Positions 1 through 8,037 of a stretch of DNA of 45,082 nucleotides are shown piece after piece. The stretch comes from Brachyspira murdochii (lineage in GTDB: Bacteria > Spirochaetota > JAAYUW01). Position 1 is the stretch's first letter. The number at the start of each line of letters is the position of its first letter. The stretch covers positions 28,755 through 73,836 of the forward strand of contig DYJT01000009.1 of NCBI GenBank assembly GCA_020722965.1, written 5' to 3'. The notes under the pieces were generated by a model. The model was not told where the DNA came from. It worked only from the letters and a program-made list of their open reading frames with translations, and ran no database searches. Position numbers and translations under genes: made by a program.

Positions 1-10
1 CAATATCTAA

Positions 11-1309
11 TTATTTTGTCAATATTTGATAAGGGATAACCTGTTTATCTGAATCATGAATAATAATTCCAAATGTACCACCAAGACATCCTGTAAAAGA
101 TCTTATTTTTATTGTATAACTAGTCGAATTCGCTGTAAATGAGGCAGCAGGTTCCCCAGTTAATAAAGTAATACCCCCAATCTCATCATTATAACTAATT
201 TCAGATGCATAGCAACTTTTTAAAATTTTTTCATCCTGGTCAAAAATTTGAAAAAAAAGATCCTTAAAGGTAAAATCTTTTTCATATAATTCCTTATTAT
301 AAGCATCACCTAGGTATATGTAGTATGTTTTATCGATTTGAGTGTTAAATTTAATTATTATTAATCCATCTTTAATCTCTAATGTGTCTAATTGAAGTAT
401 TTCTTCTTCAAAGCTGCTTGATATTTTCGATTCATATCCTATGGGTTTGGTCTCTTCAATATTCTTTGGTTTAATAATCTTCTGCTCATCCTCTAGCTTA
501 ATTCCAAAAGTACCTTCATATACAAGGCTTATTGGTTCAACAAGAATAGATATAGATTGTGTGTTAGCAACAAATTTTGCGGCATATTGTGAATTTAAAG
601 ATGTTATACCCCCATCTTCTGCGGTTGTAGAATAAGCATCAGAATAGAGATTTCCTTGATCATCGAAAATATGGAACCAGATACCATCTAATGTAAAGTA
701 GGTATCAAAAAGATTATTGTTAAAGGCATCGACTAAAGTTAGTTTATATGCTTTCCCTTTTTCGACATTGTAAGTTAATTTAATAGCGTTCCCATCTTTT
801 AATTTATATTCTTCTAGTTTATTTTTTTCCAAGGCTACTTTATGAAACTCGGAAAAAATTGATTTTGATAATTTATATGCAACCTTTTTATTTTTTGCAC
901 TTAGTAAAGCCAGTCCAAAAGTTCCTTGAGACTTCAAGGATGTGCCTCTAACCCTAATATAAACTATTGGTTCTAATGGTTTAAAAGTTGCAACCGGTTC
1001 TTTCTCTGAGGTTGTAATCCCTCCATCTTTATAAGAAGAAACAAATATTTTTGAATCATATGGGGTCTTCTTATCTTTTTTATAAATAGAAGTTATAGCA
1101 TAATCAAGAGTAAATTTGGCTCCAAACGCTTCACAGTTATAAGCATCTATAACAAAAAGGTTGTATTGCAAAGAGGTATCTACATTAAACTCTAAAAAAA
1201 TATCTGATTCTTTTTCTAGGCTAAAAGAATCAAATAGTGTCGATTGCATAGAAAAGATAAGAGTTAATAAGAAAATTAAAACAATAAGATAGATCAAACT
1301 TTTTTTCAT
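11..1309 (-). CDS. Exported protein of three tandem ~100-residue repeats
   Basis: No known family was recognised. The 432-residue product begins with a lysine pair and a long hydrophobic stretch (about residues 5-20), so it is probably exported or anchored by its N-terminus. The rest is three diverged copies of one module at about residues 38-138, 177-275 and 317-418. Each copy has, in order, a D-A-Y/F-N motif (55-58, 194-197, 335-338), a GGIT motif (96-99, 233-236, 378-381) and a closing GTFG motif (129-132, 266-269, 411-414). Regular beta-rich alternation suggests a beta-sandwich repeat acting outside the cytoplasm, but that is inference. The start is supported by AAGGGA a few bases upstream of the ATG. 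The gene stands alone; its 3' end lies 10 bases inside the window edge. Confidence 0.85.
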   Translation of the reverse strand: MKKSLIYLIVLIFLLTLIFSMQSTLFDSFSLEKESDIFLEFNVDTSLQYNLFVIDAYNCEAFGAKFTLDYAITSIYKKDKKTPYDSKIFVSSYKDGGITTSEKEPVATFKPLEPIVYIRVRGTSLKSQGTFGLALLSAKNKKVAYKLSKSIFSEFHKVALEKNKLEEYKLKDGNAIKLTYNVEKGKAYKLTLVDAFNNNLFDTYFTLDGIWFHIFDDQGNLYSDAYSTTAEDGGITSLNSQYAAKFVANTQSISILVEPISLVYEGTFGIKLEDEQKIIKPKNIEETKPIGYESKISSSFEEEILQLDTLEIKDGLIIIKFNTQIDKTYYIYLGDAYNKELYEKDFTFKDLFFQIFDQDEKILKSCYASEISYNDEIGGITLLTGEPAASFTANSTSYTIKIRSFTGCLGGTFGIIIHDSDKQVIPYQILTK

Positions 1310-1578
1310 GCTTTTTCCCTTTTTTCTTCTTTATTATATCATTAATTATATAAATCAATTTTAAAAATTTCAAGATAAATAATAACTGTAAAATATTTAA
1401 TTTTTACTAAAAGTCAGATCTCTCGATTACTAAATTATAATTTGTAGTAAAACCATGATAAGAGGAATAACATACTGAATTAGTGTACTTAAAGTTATCA
1501 TCTTTAAACTGAGTTTTTATATTTTGGTTTGTAGTTTTAAAATAGAAAGTCATCTTTTTTACAACGAAAAAAGACAAA

Positions 1579-3126
1579 CTATTTCCAAAAATTCAAGATA
1601 ATAGTAGTTCCATTATCTATCTTAGACAAAATCTCTAACTCAATTTCATATAAAATGCAGATCTCTTTTACAATTGAAAGCCCGATTCCATTAGACCATC
1701 TTTCTTCACTTTTTTTACCATTTCTTGCCTTGTAATTTTTATTAAATATCTCTGGCAATTCTTCTTTATTTACCCCAATTCCATTATCAACTATGGTGAG
1801 TGAGCATAAAAATTTTTTATCCTCCTTTCTAATATTGTTTAAAGAATAGTAAGAATAACCATTTAATATTAAGGTATTTTTTAAATTTGTAGTAAAGTCT
1901 AACCCCTTTTTATTTGAATAAAGAGTTAATTCAACTTTTTTTTCATCATTATTGTTGTGTTGAATAGAATTTTTAATAATATTTTCTGTTAAAGACCTAA
2001 AATGGTTTCTTCTAATAGGATAAAATATATTATCTTCAACATCTTTTTGAATAATTAGTTTTTCTTTATTGAATAGATATATTATTTTATCTATATAAAT
2101 CCCTATTTCCTCATTTAATGAAAGTAACGGTAATTTTTCATCTTTATTCTTATCTATTCTTGAAAATAGGTTAATCTGATCAACAAGCTCATTTATTCTT
2201 TCAATTTCTCCATCTATCTCTAATATAGTATTTATATCTGAATTAATTATGCCATCTTTAATGCCATACATATATGATTTTATTATATTAATTGGTGTAG
2301 ATATATCATGGGTAATTTGTGAAGTAACCTTTTTCCTGAATTCCTGATCCTTTTTTAATTCTGAAGATAGATAGTTGAAAGCATCTATAAGAATACCGAT
2401 CTCATCATTTCTCTTATTTTCAATATTTACATCATAATCCCCATTTGATAATTTAAAGGTACTTTTTACGAGATTTCTAATAGGTTTACTAAATTGTCTG
2501 GAAACTAAAAATATAATAGGAAACGAGATTATCAATAAAACAAAATAAAAAAGCAAGAACAATACACGTAATCTTTCTAAAAAATTTTTGACACCTTCAT
2601 GATAAAATATGATATTCATAAAAAAGATCCGCAAAGGACTTGTTCGAAAAACATATTGCTCCATATAGAATCCTGGCTTAAGTTCAGCAGGCTTAAATCT
2701 ATTAATTCCAAATCTACCTGTTTGCGTATTATTTTCATAAGTCCTTTGAGGATTTGGTGGTGGAGGTGGTGGAATATGAATAACTTCGAAATTACTTTTA
2801 TTATATGAAAAGATAAGATTTCTATTTAAAAAAATATTACATGCGATTATATATTTATTTTGATTTAAAAGATCTTGCATCTCTTTTAATAATAAAAATC
2901 TATCCTCATCCATTTCATCTATATTTTTTTGCTTATCTTCCAATATTGATTTAATTTCTTCAAGAAATTTATCTTTTTCCTTTTCAATATCTTCTGATAT
3001 AACTAAACTTATCTGTTTTTTTATTATGTTTTGTAAAAATAAGTAAGAGATAATAACTGAAATCAATATCAAAATGCTTACAGTAATAAATAATTCTAAC
3101 CAAAGATAGATTTTTTTCTTTTTCAT
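1579..3126 (-). CDS. Sensor histidine kinase with polyproline sensor region
   Basis: A membrane histidine kinase of 515 residues. Transmembrane segments lie at about 12-33 and 186-208, enclosing an extracytoplasmic domain of about 150 residues. A HAMP-like linker (about 209-262) leads to the H-box with phosphoacceptor His273 (THDISTP). The ATPase domain is complete: N-box Asn382/Asn386, G1 box DNGIG at 447-451 and G2 box NGIGLS at 479-484. The extracytoplasmic domain contains six consecutive prolines (119-124) followed by N-P, which is unusual for a sensor domain. The gene starts 5 bp after the stop of the response regulator gene, so the two form a two-component operon. The signal is unknown. 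Confidence 0.93.
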   Translation of the reverse strand: MKKKKIYLWLELFITVSILILISVIISYLFLQNIIKKQISLVISEDIEKEKDKFLEEIKSILEDKQKNIDEMDEDRFLLLKEMQDLLNQNKYIIACNIFLNRNLIFSYNKSNFEVIHIPPPPPPNPQRTYENNTQTGRFGINRFKPAELKPGFYMEQYVFRTSPLRIFFMNIIFYHEGVKNFLERLRVLFLLFYFVLLIISFPIIFLVSRQFSKPIRNLVKSTFKLSNGDYDVNIENKRNDEIGILIDAFNYLSSELKKDQEFRKKVTSQITHDISTPINIIKSYMYGIKDGIINSDINTILEIDGEIERINELVDQINLFSRIDKNKDEKLPLLSLNEEIGIYIDKIIYLFNKEKLIIQKDVEDNIFYPIRRNHFRSLTENIIKNSIQHNNNDEKKVELTLYSNKKGLDFTTNLKNTLILNGYSYYSLNNIRKEDKKFLCSLTIVDNGIGVNKEELPEIFNKNYKARNGKKSEERWSNGIGLSIVKEICILYEIELEILSKIDNGTTIILNFWK

Positions 3127-3131
3127 AAAAA

Positions 3132-3794
3132 TTATTCTGAATCGACCTTATAACCTAATCCGAAAACTGTTTTAATGTAATCTTTTTTTATTTTTTTCCT
3201 AATGTTTTTAATGTGGGTATCTATAGTTCTATCTGAAATCACCGTTCCATCTGGAGTAATTGCATCTATCAGCTGATCTCTTGTAAAAACAACCCTCGGA
3301 TTAAGTGCAAGTTTATATAGTATCTCAAATTCGGCTTTTGTAAGTTCGATTTTTTCTCCTGCCACTTTAGCTAAAAAATATTTTCTGTCTAATTCGAGGT
3401 CTTTGAATATAACTCTATCGATATCGTAATTACCGGCTCTTTTCAATATCGCTCTAACCCTTAAAACTACTTCATAAGGGGTAACAGGTTTTACAACATA
3501 ATCATCGCTTCCTAAAAGAAGTCCTTCAATTCTATCCTGATCGCTCCCTTTTGCGGTTAGCATAAGAACTGGAATATTCTTTTTCGCCTTAACTTCTTTT
3601 AATATTTCATCCCCGCTCATATCTGGCAACATTCTATCAAGTATAATGCAATCAATCTCTTCTTTAAGCGAAATTGAAATACCTTTTTGTGCATTTTCTG
3701 CCAGATAGACTTCATACCCTTCTTTCTCAAAATAAAGTTTCAAAATTTCTGCGAATTTTTGCTCATCTTCTACTATTAAAATTTTCATACTCAT
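3132..3794 (-). CDS. OmpR/PhoB-family response regulator
   Basis: A 220-residue two-domain regulator. The receiver domain (about 3-120) has the acidic pair Glu9/Asp10, phosphoacceptor Asp53, Thr80 and Lys102. The C-terminal half (about 125-218) is a winged-helix DNA-binding domain with the family-typical stretches KAEFEILYKL and VFTRDQLI and the ending VFGLGYK. It is co-transcribed with the kinase gene 5 bp downstream. A second ATG two codons in (M3) is an equally possible start; no strong ribosome binding site separates them. Regulators of this family bind direct repeats phased at about 10-11 bp, and such repeats lie in the divergent intergenic region at 3907-3946, suggesting control of tldE-tldD, of itself, or both. 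Confidence 0.95.
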   Translation of the reverse strand: MSMKILIVEDEQKFAEILKLYFEKEGYEVYLAENAQKGISISLKEEIDCIILDRMLPDMSGDEILKEVKAKKNIPVLMLTAKGSDQDRIEGLLLGSDDYVVKPVTPYEVVLRVRAILKRAGNYDIDRVIFKDLELDRKYFLAKVAGEKIELTKAEFEILYKLALNPRVVFTRDQLIDAITPDGTVISDRTIDTHIKNIRKKIKKDYIKTVFGLGYKVDSE

Positions 3795-3906
3795 ATTTTA
3801 CAATATTTCATCCTAAATTAAAAGAAGAATTTTAAAACAATAATCAAAAATTTAAAAATAAAATCTATTATCTAATTTCATAAAATCTTTGATATTTAAA
3901 TTCAAA

Positions 3907-3946
3907 TTTATGAATTATTTATGAAGATTATATGATTTTTTTATGA
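3907..3946 (+). promoter_or_regulatory. Four 11-bp-phased heptamer repeats, candidate response-regulator operator
   Basis: The heptamer TTTATGA occurs at 3907-3913, 3918-3924 and 3940-3946, with a one-base variant TATATGA at 3929-3935. The starts are spaced exactly 11 bp, one helical turn, with unrelated 4-bp spacers. This is the architecture of Pho-box-type sites bound by OmpR/PhoB regulators, and a gene for such a regulator is divergently transcribed 113 bp away. The array ends 11 bp before the -35 hexamer of the tldE promoter. Binding by the neighbour is inferred. Confidence 0.5.
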
Positions 3947-3957
3947 TTCTTAAATTA

Positions 3958-3985
3958 TTGACCTAAATTTCTAAAATGATATTTT
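3958..3985 (+). promoter_or_regulatory. Probable sigma70-type promoter for tldE-tldD
   Basis: TTGACC at 3958-3963 and TATTTT at 3980-3985 are separated by 16 bp, giving a leader of roughly 50 bases before the tldE start. The -35 matches five of six consensus bases; the -10 is weaker. Base composition makes chance matches common here, so the hexamers count mainly because they sit next to the phased repeats. Confidence 0.45.
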
Positions 3986-4045
3986 TATGGTGAATTTAAA
4001 TTAAAAATTTTGAACTTAATTATTTTTTAGTTAAAAGGAGTAATT

Positions 4046-5365
4046 ATGGTTGAAAAAATTGCTCAAAAAGTATTTAATTTTTCTAAGGCGAAGCAAACAG
4101 AAATAATTTTTTACCATTCGATAGATGCCCTTACAAGATTTGGTCAAAGCCAAATTACCCAACATGTTGAATTTAATAACCAAAATATGACAATCAGAAT
4201 GCTTGATAATAAGAAAACTGCTTCAATCTCTATTTCTAGTTTTTCAGATGATGTAATTAAAAAAGCAGTTGAGCAACTATATAATATTTTAAATCTTCAG
4301 GTTCCGGATGAAAGATTATCCGAACTTCCAGAAAACATAAAATATATTGGGAACAACAATCAGAGTGATGATTTCAAGAAATTGGACGAACATACTAGAG
4401 CACAATTTGTTAAAGAGGCGACAGATTATCTTACAAAAGAATCTGCAATCTCTGCCGGTATATGCTCTCAAACCAATACAGCAATTACCCATATCACAAA
4501 TAAAAATTACTTTCATACCTATTATGATTGGAAATTTTCTTTTTCTCTAAGTGCAAAAAACAACTATGGAATTACCAGAGAAGAATTTAATGGAACATCT
4601 TTAAATAACTTCGATCCTGAAGAACTTGCAAGAAAATGTATGATTTCATTATCTTTGCTTAAAGATAAAAAAAATATTAATCCCGGCAAATATGATGTCA
4701 TTTTAACCCCTGCCGCTTTTGCCGAATTATTATTATATCTTTTTTATTTTAGTTTTTCAGCAAAAGCCTATCATGAAAAAAGAACCTTTATGCATAATAA
4801 AAAAGGTCAACAGGTTTTTTCGCCTCTTTTGAATATTATTGATAATCCAAGGCAAACTGATGGCCCTTCTTTATATTATGACTTCGAGGGAAGCCCAACA
4901 ACTAACACTAAACTTGTTGAAAATGGGGTTTGTAATAATCTTGTATCAAACAAATATTACTCCAAAGTTTTAAATATCCCCAATACCGGCAATTGTATTT
5001 CACCTACAACATTAGATTGTTACCCCCTAAGACCAGAAGTGATGCCAGGTAATAGGCCATTAAGTAAGATTATTGAAAATTCCGACAATACCCTTTTAAT
5101 AAACAGACTTCATTATCTGAACATAATAGATCCACTTTCCTTGATTGTCACTGGTATGACCAGAGATGGGGTTTTTACAATAGAAAAAGGTAAAATAACC
5201 AAAAGTACCAACAATCTAAGATTCACTGAATCCATATTAACAGCTCTTTCAAATATTGAAGAACTCTCATCAGATCTTTTTGAAGCCGAATATTTTTTAG
5301 GTTTCATAAAGGTACCTGCTGTTAAAATCAAAGGGTTTAACTTTTCTTCAGTTACAGAATTCTAA
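4046..5365 (+). CDS. tldE: TldE/PmbA-family protein, non-catalytic partner of TldD
   Basis: A 439-residue member of the TldD/PmbA family. In characterised bacteria TldE and TldD form a heterodimeric cytoplasmic protease that trims unfolded or modified peptides; TldE has no metal site and TldD carries the zinc. Consistent with this, no HExxxH motif is found here, and the matching region (around residues 225-245) is hydrophobic. The partner tldD follows after 15 bp. The start is firm: AAAAGGAG precedes the ATG at the right distance. The paralogue assignment rests on the missing metal site, the gene order and the family-like C-terminal half (LIVTGMTRDGVFTIEKG). Confidence 0.88.
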   Translation: MVEKIAQKVFNFSKAKQTEIIFYHSIDALTRFGQSQITQHVEFNNQNMTIRMLDNKKTASISISSFSDDVIKKAVEQLYNILNLQVPDERLSELPENIKYIGNNNQSDDFKKLDEHTRAQFVKEATDYLTKESAISAGICSQTNTAITHITNKNYFHTYYDWKFSFSLSAKNNYGITREEFNGTSLNNFDPEELARKCMISLSLLKDKKNINPGKYDVILTPAAFAELLLYLFYFSFSAKAYHEKRTFMHNKKGQQVFSPLLNIIDNPRQTDGPSLYYDFEGSPTTNTKLVENGVCNNLVSNKYYSKVLNIPNTGNCISPTTLDCYPLRPEVMPGNRPLSKIIENSDNTLLINRLHYLNIIDPLSLIVTGMTRDGVFTIEKGKITKSTNNLRFTESILTALSNIEELSSDLFEAEYFLGFIKVPAVKIKGFNFSSVTEF

Positions 5366-5380
5366 TTTTAGGAGGGTAAA

Positions 5381-6829
5381 ATGTTTGATTTATGTAATAA
5401 AGTTTTAAATTATGCACAACTTTTGGGCGCTTCTTACGCCGATGTCAGATTGATTATTAGAGAAACGGAATATTTATATACAAAAAATGGGAAGCTCGAA
5501 AATTACAGTTTGAACAATGAAGAAGGTTATGGTGTTAGAGTAATTGTCGATAACGGTTGGGGCTTTGCATCCATATCTAATTTAAATAGCGACAGTATAG
5601 AGCAAACAGTTAAAAAGGCTATTTCCATTGCAAAAGCATCGAGTAAATTAAGAAAGGAACCCATAATCCTTACGAAAGAGCCGGCTTATCAAGATAGATG
5701 GTCTTCTGCTTATCTTATAGATCCTTTTACGGTTCCTTTCGAGAAAAAACTTCAAACCCTATTAGAGATAGATGAAATTCTTAGAAAAGAACCATCTGTT
5801 AAGCTTGCCGAATGCGAGATGAGATTTAGAAAAGAACATAAATATTTTGCAAATACCGAAGGTTCTAAAATACTTCAAACAACAATTGTTTCTGGCGCAG
5901 GGTATGAAGCTACTGCAATAGATGGGAATGATGTTCAAAAAAGAACATATCCTATGGCTTTTGGTGGTCAATTTATGCAAATGGGTTGGGAACTTATCGA
6001 GGGTTTAAAACTAAAGGAAAATGCTCCTAGAATTGCATCGGAAGCCGTAGCCCTTTTAAAAGCACCCGAGATTGAACCAGGGAAAAGGGACTTAATAATA
6101 GGCTCTGAACAATTGGCACTTCAAATACATGAATCATGTGGTCATCCCTCTGAACTCGATAGGGTTCTTGGTTATGAAGAAAACTACGCAGGAAGCTCTT
6201 TTATAACAGTCGATAAATACAAGAACATGCATTATGGCTCAAACATAGTAAACTTAGTCGCCGATTCAACACTACCAGGTGGTCTTGGAACCTTTGGATA
6301 CGATGATGATGGTGTAAGGGCACAGAGATACTTCATAGTAAAAAATGGATTATATCAAAATTATTTTACAAATAGAGAGTTCGCTACAATCATCGGCGAT
6401 GAAAGAAGTCATGGATGCAATAGAGCAGATCATTTTAGTTCTATACCAATAATTAGGATGATTAATCTTTCATTACTTCCTGGTGACTATGAATTAGATG
6501 ATATAATTGCCGCGACAGAAGATGGTTTATTTGTCGATGGAGTTAAAACCTGGAGTATTGATCAGATGAGGTTGAATTTCCAGTTCACCTGTGAGATTGG
6601 CTATAGAATCAAAAATGGTAAATTGGCTGAAATGGTAAAAAATCCAACATATCAGGGGATAACACCTACCTTCTGGCAGAGCTGTGATATGATAGCAAAT
6701 GAGAAATATTGGCTACCCTGTGGAGTCATTAACTGCGGTAAAGGACAGCCCGGTCAAACCATGATGATGACTCATGGTGCTGCTCCTGCAAGATTTAAAA
6801 ATGTTATGACTGGAATTGTAAGAAACTAG
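5381..6829 (+). CDS. tldD: Zinc metalloprotease TldD
   Basis: The catalytic partner of the TldE-type protein just upstream. Of 482 residues, the HExxxH zinc motif is HESCGH at 250-255 (ligands His250 and His255, catalytic Glu251). A conserved C-terminal cysteine in the INCGKGQPGQ stretch (Cys452) corresponds to the third zinc ligand known in E. coli TldD. Length agrees with the family. A strong ribosome binding site, AGGAGGG, precedes the ATG and lies in the short gap after tldE, so translation is probably coupled. Known family roles are maturation of ribosomally made peptides such as microcins and general degradation of unfolded peptides. No precursor peptide gene is obvious nearby. Confidence 0.95.
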   Translation: MFDLCNKVLNYAQLLGASYADVRLIIRETEYLYTKNGKLENYSLNNEEGYGVRVIVDNGWGFASISNLNSDSIEQTVKKAISIAKASSKLRKEPIILTKEPAYQDRWSSAYLIDPFTVPFEKKLQTLLEIDEILRKEPSVKLAECEMRFRKEHKYFANTEGSKILQTTIVSGAGYEATAIDGNDVQKRTYPMAFGGQFMQMGWELIEGLKLKENAPRIASEAVALLKAPEIEPGKRDLIIGSEQLALQIHESCGHPSELDRVLGYEENYAGSSFITVDKYKNMHYGSNIVNLVADSTLPGGLGTFGYDDDGVRAQRYFIVKNGLYQNYFTNREFATIIGDERSHGCNRADHFSSIPIIRMINLSLLPGDYELDDIIAATEDGLFVDGVKTWSIDQMRLNFQFTCEIGYRIKNGKLAEMVKNPTYQGITPTFWQSCDMIANEKYWLPCGVINCGKGQPGQTMMMTHGAAPARFKNVMTGIVRN

Positions 6830-6841
6830 ATAATAGATAAT

Positions 6842-7045
6842 AGATATTAAATATTAAACTAATAACTAATAGATACTAATTTTAAATTATAGGAAAAATT
6901 AAACTTATAGTTAATAGATACTAAATTTTAAGTTATAGTAAAAATTAAACTAATAGTTAATAGATACTAAATTTTAAGTTATATTAAATATTAGACTAAT
7001 AGCTAAGAGATATTAAATTTTAAGTTATAATTAACTATTAGATTA
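6842..7045. repeat. AT-rich tandem repeat, period about 46 bp
   Basis: The intergenic stretch after tldD is built of imperfect copies of a unit of about 46 bp. The marker word AGATA(C/T)TAA begins at 6871, 6916, 6962 and 7008, steps of 45, 46 and 46 bp, and each copy continues into TTTTAA(G/A)TTATA. A shortened copy starts at 6842 and the last copy fades by about 7045. There are roughly four and a half copies, all non-coding. No function is known. Confidence 0.8.
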
Positions 7046-7077
7046 TAAATATTGGAAATAAGTTATAAGTTGCAATT

Positions 7078-7914
7078 GTGACAGGATATTTAACACCTCC
7101 TTTATCCTTATTTTATCCTCATGAAAAGTTATTTGTTAAGGCTTCCTATTGTTCTATTTGCAGAATTCTGGCGAGTAGAAGACTATATTTAAATAGGGCT
7201 TTTTTAAACTATGATGCAATTTTCTTCTACCTATTATTTTCTGCTTCACTACAATCTTATAATTTTTCCATAGAATCATTTTTTTGTAAACATACCATGA
7301 CAAATAGGTTCTTAATCAAAGACAATGGTATATTGAATTATTTTGCGGATTATTCTACCCTTTTTTCTATCTTAAAATTTTATGATAATATTAATGATGA
7401 AAAATTTCCATCATCTTTTTTTTCATCTATTTTTTATAAAAAATTTTCAAATTCATTCAAATTCCTGAATAAATCCTCAATCTTGCAATCGATGGATAAA
7501 GATAAAAGTTTTGATAATGAAATTGTCGATTTAATAACTTTGATAGAAAGCATATTCCCTTTTGATTATTTAAATTATCAATATCGTAATCCAATATCTT
7601 CAATAATTTCAAATCTTATCAAACTCATTTATTACATTGATGCAGTAGATGACTTTAAAGATGATTTGAAAAAAAGTAAAAAAAACATTCTACTTTCTGG
7701 CGAAACAAAATCGATAAATTCAAATGATATCGAGTTTATTCAAAAAAAATTAAAAAATGAATGTATATTTTCAATAAACTATTGTCTTAACCAACTAGAA
7801 AAGCTTCCAAATAAACAATTTGTTCATATATTAAAATTGTATTTTAGTGATCTTATACCAGCTTTACTCAATAAAGCTTTAAAAAAAAATGGATGGATGG
7901 AAATTTTCCAATAA
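7078..7914 (+). CDS. DUF5685-like protein of unknown function
   Basis: A 278-residue protein, mostly helical by composition, resembling the DUF5685 family known mainly from Firmicutes. The resemblance rests on the N-terminal GYLTPP, the Y-C-S-I-C motif (Cys25, Cys28), N-Y-D-A (44-47), a further Cys70-Lys-His and the acidic motif DNINDE (103-108) preceded by an A-D-Y-S stretch. The cysteines and aspartates could bind metal, but the function is unknown. The start is a GTG without a clear ribosome binding site; it is preferred because it gives the family-like N-terminus. The gene stands alone between two repeat-rich spacers, with divergent or convergent neighbours. Confidence 0.7.
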   Translation: MTGYLTPPLSLFYPHEKLFVKASYCSICRILASRRLYLNRAFLNYDAIFFYLLFSASLQSYNFSIESFFCKHTMTNRFLIKDNGILNYFADYSTLFSILKFYDNINDEKFPSSFFSSIFYKKFSNSFKFLNKSSILQSMDKDKSFDNEIVDLITLIESIFPFDYLNYQYRNPISSIISNLIKLIYYIDAVDDFKDDLKKSKKNILLSGETKSINSNDIEFIQKKLKNECIFSINYCLNQLEKLPNKQFVHILKLYFSDLIPALLNKALKKNGWMEIFQ

Positions 7915-7930
7915 AATAAAACTTTTTTGT

Positions 7931-8010
7931 ATCTATGTTTGTATTTAATATTTATGTTTTTATCTATATTTGTATTTAGCATTTGCATCTATGTTTGTAT
8001 CTATATTTGA
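7931..8010. repeat. Imperfect T-rich direct repeats
   Basis: The word ATCTAT(G/A)TTTGTAT recurs at 7931, 7962, 7987 and (shortened) 7999 in the spacer between two convergent genes. The steps (31, 25, 12 bp) are irregular, so this looks like decayed slippage repeats rather than an operator. Confidence 0.5.
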
Positions 8011-8037
8011 AATAAATTTAATTAGCCTTTTATTGGT

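Noticed and set aside
1540-1578. Hairpin of T6/A6 arms just after the kinase gene, considered as terminator
   Set aside because: The stem is almost all A-T with a bulge and would be weak; no good T-run follows.
2599-2808. Plus-strand open frame opposite the histidine kinase gene
   Set aside because: It mirrors the kinase coding sequence, including the proline codons read as tryptophan-rich sequence, and has no ribosome binding site. The same applies to the other antisense frames, for example over aroC, arcC and tldE.
6842-7045. Tandem repeat considered as a CRISPR array
   Set aside because: Copies are contiguous and imperfect with no unique spacers, and no cas genes are present.
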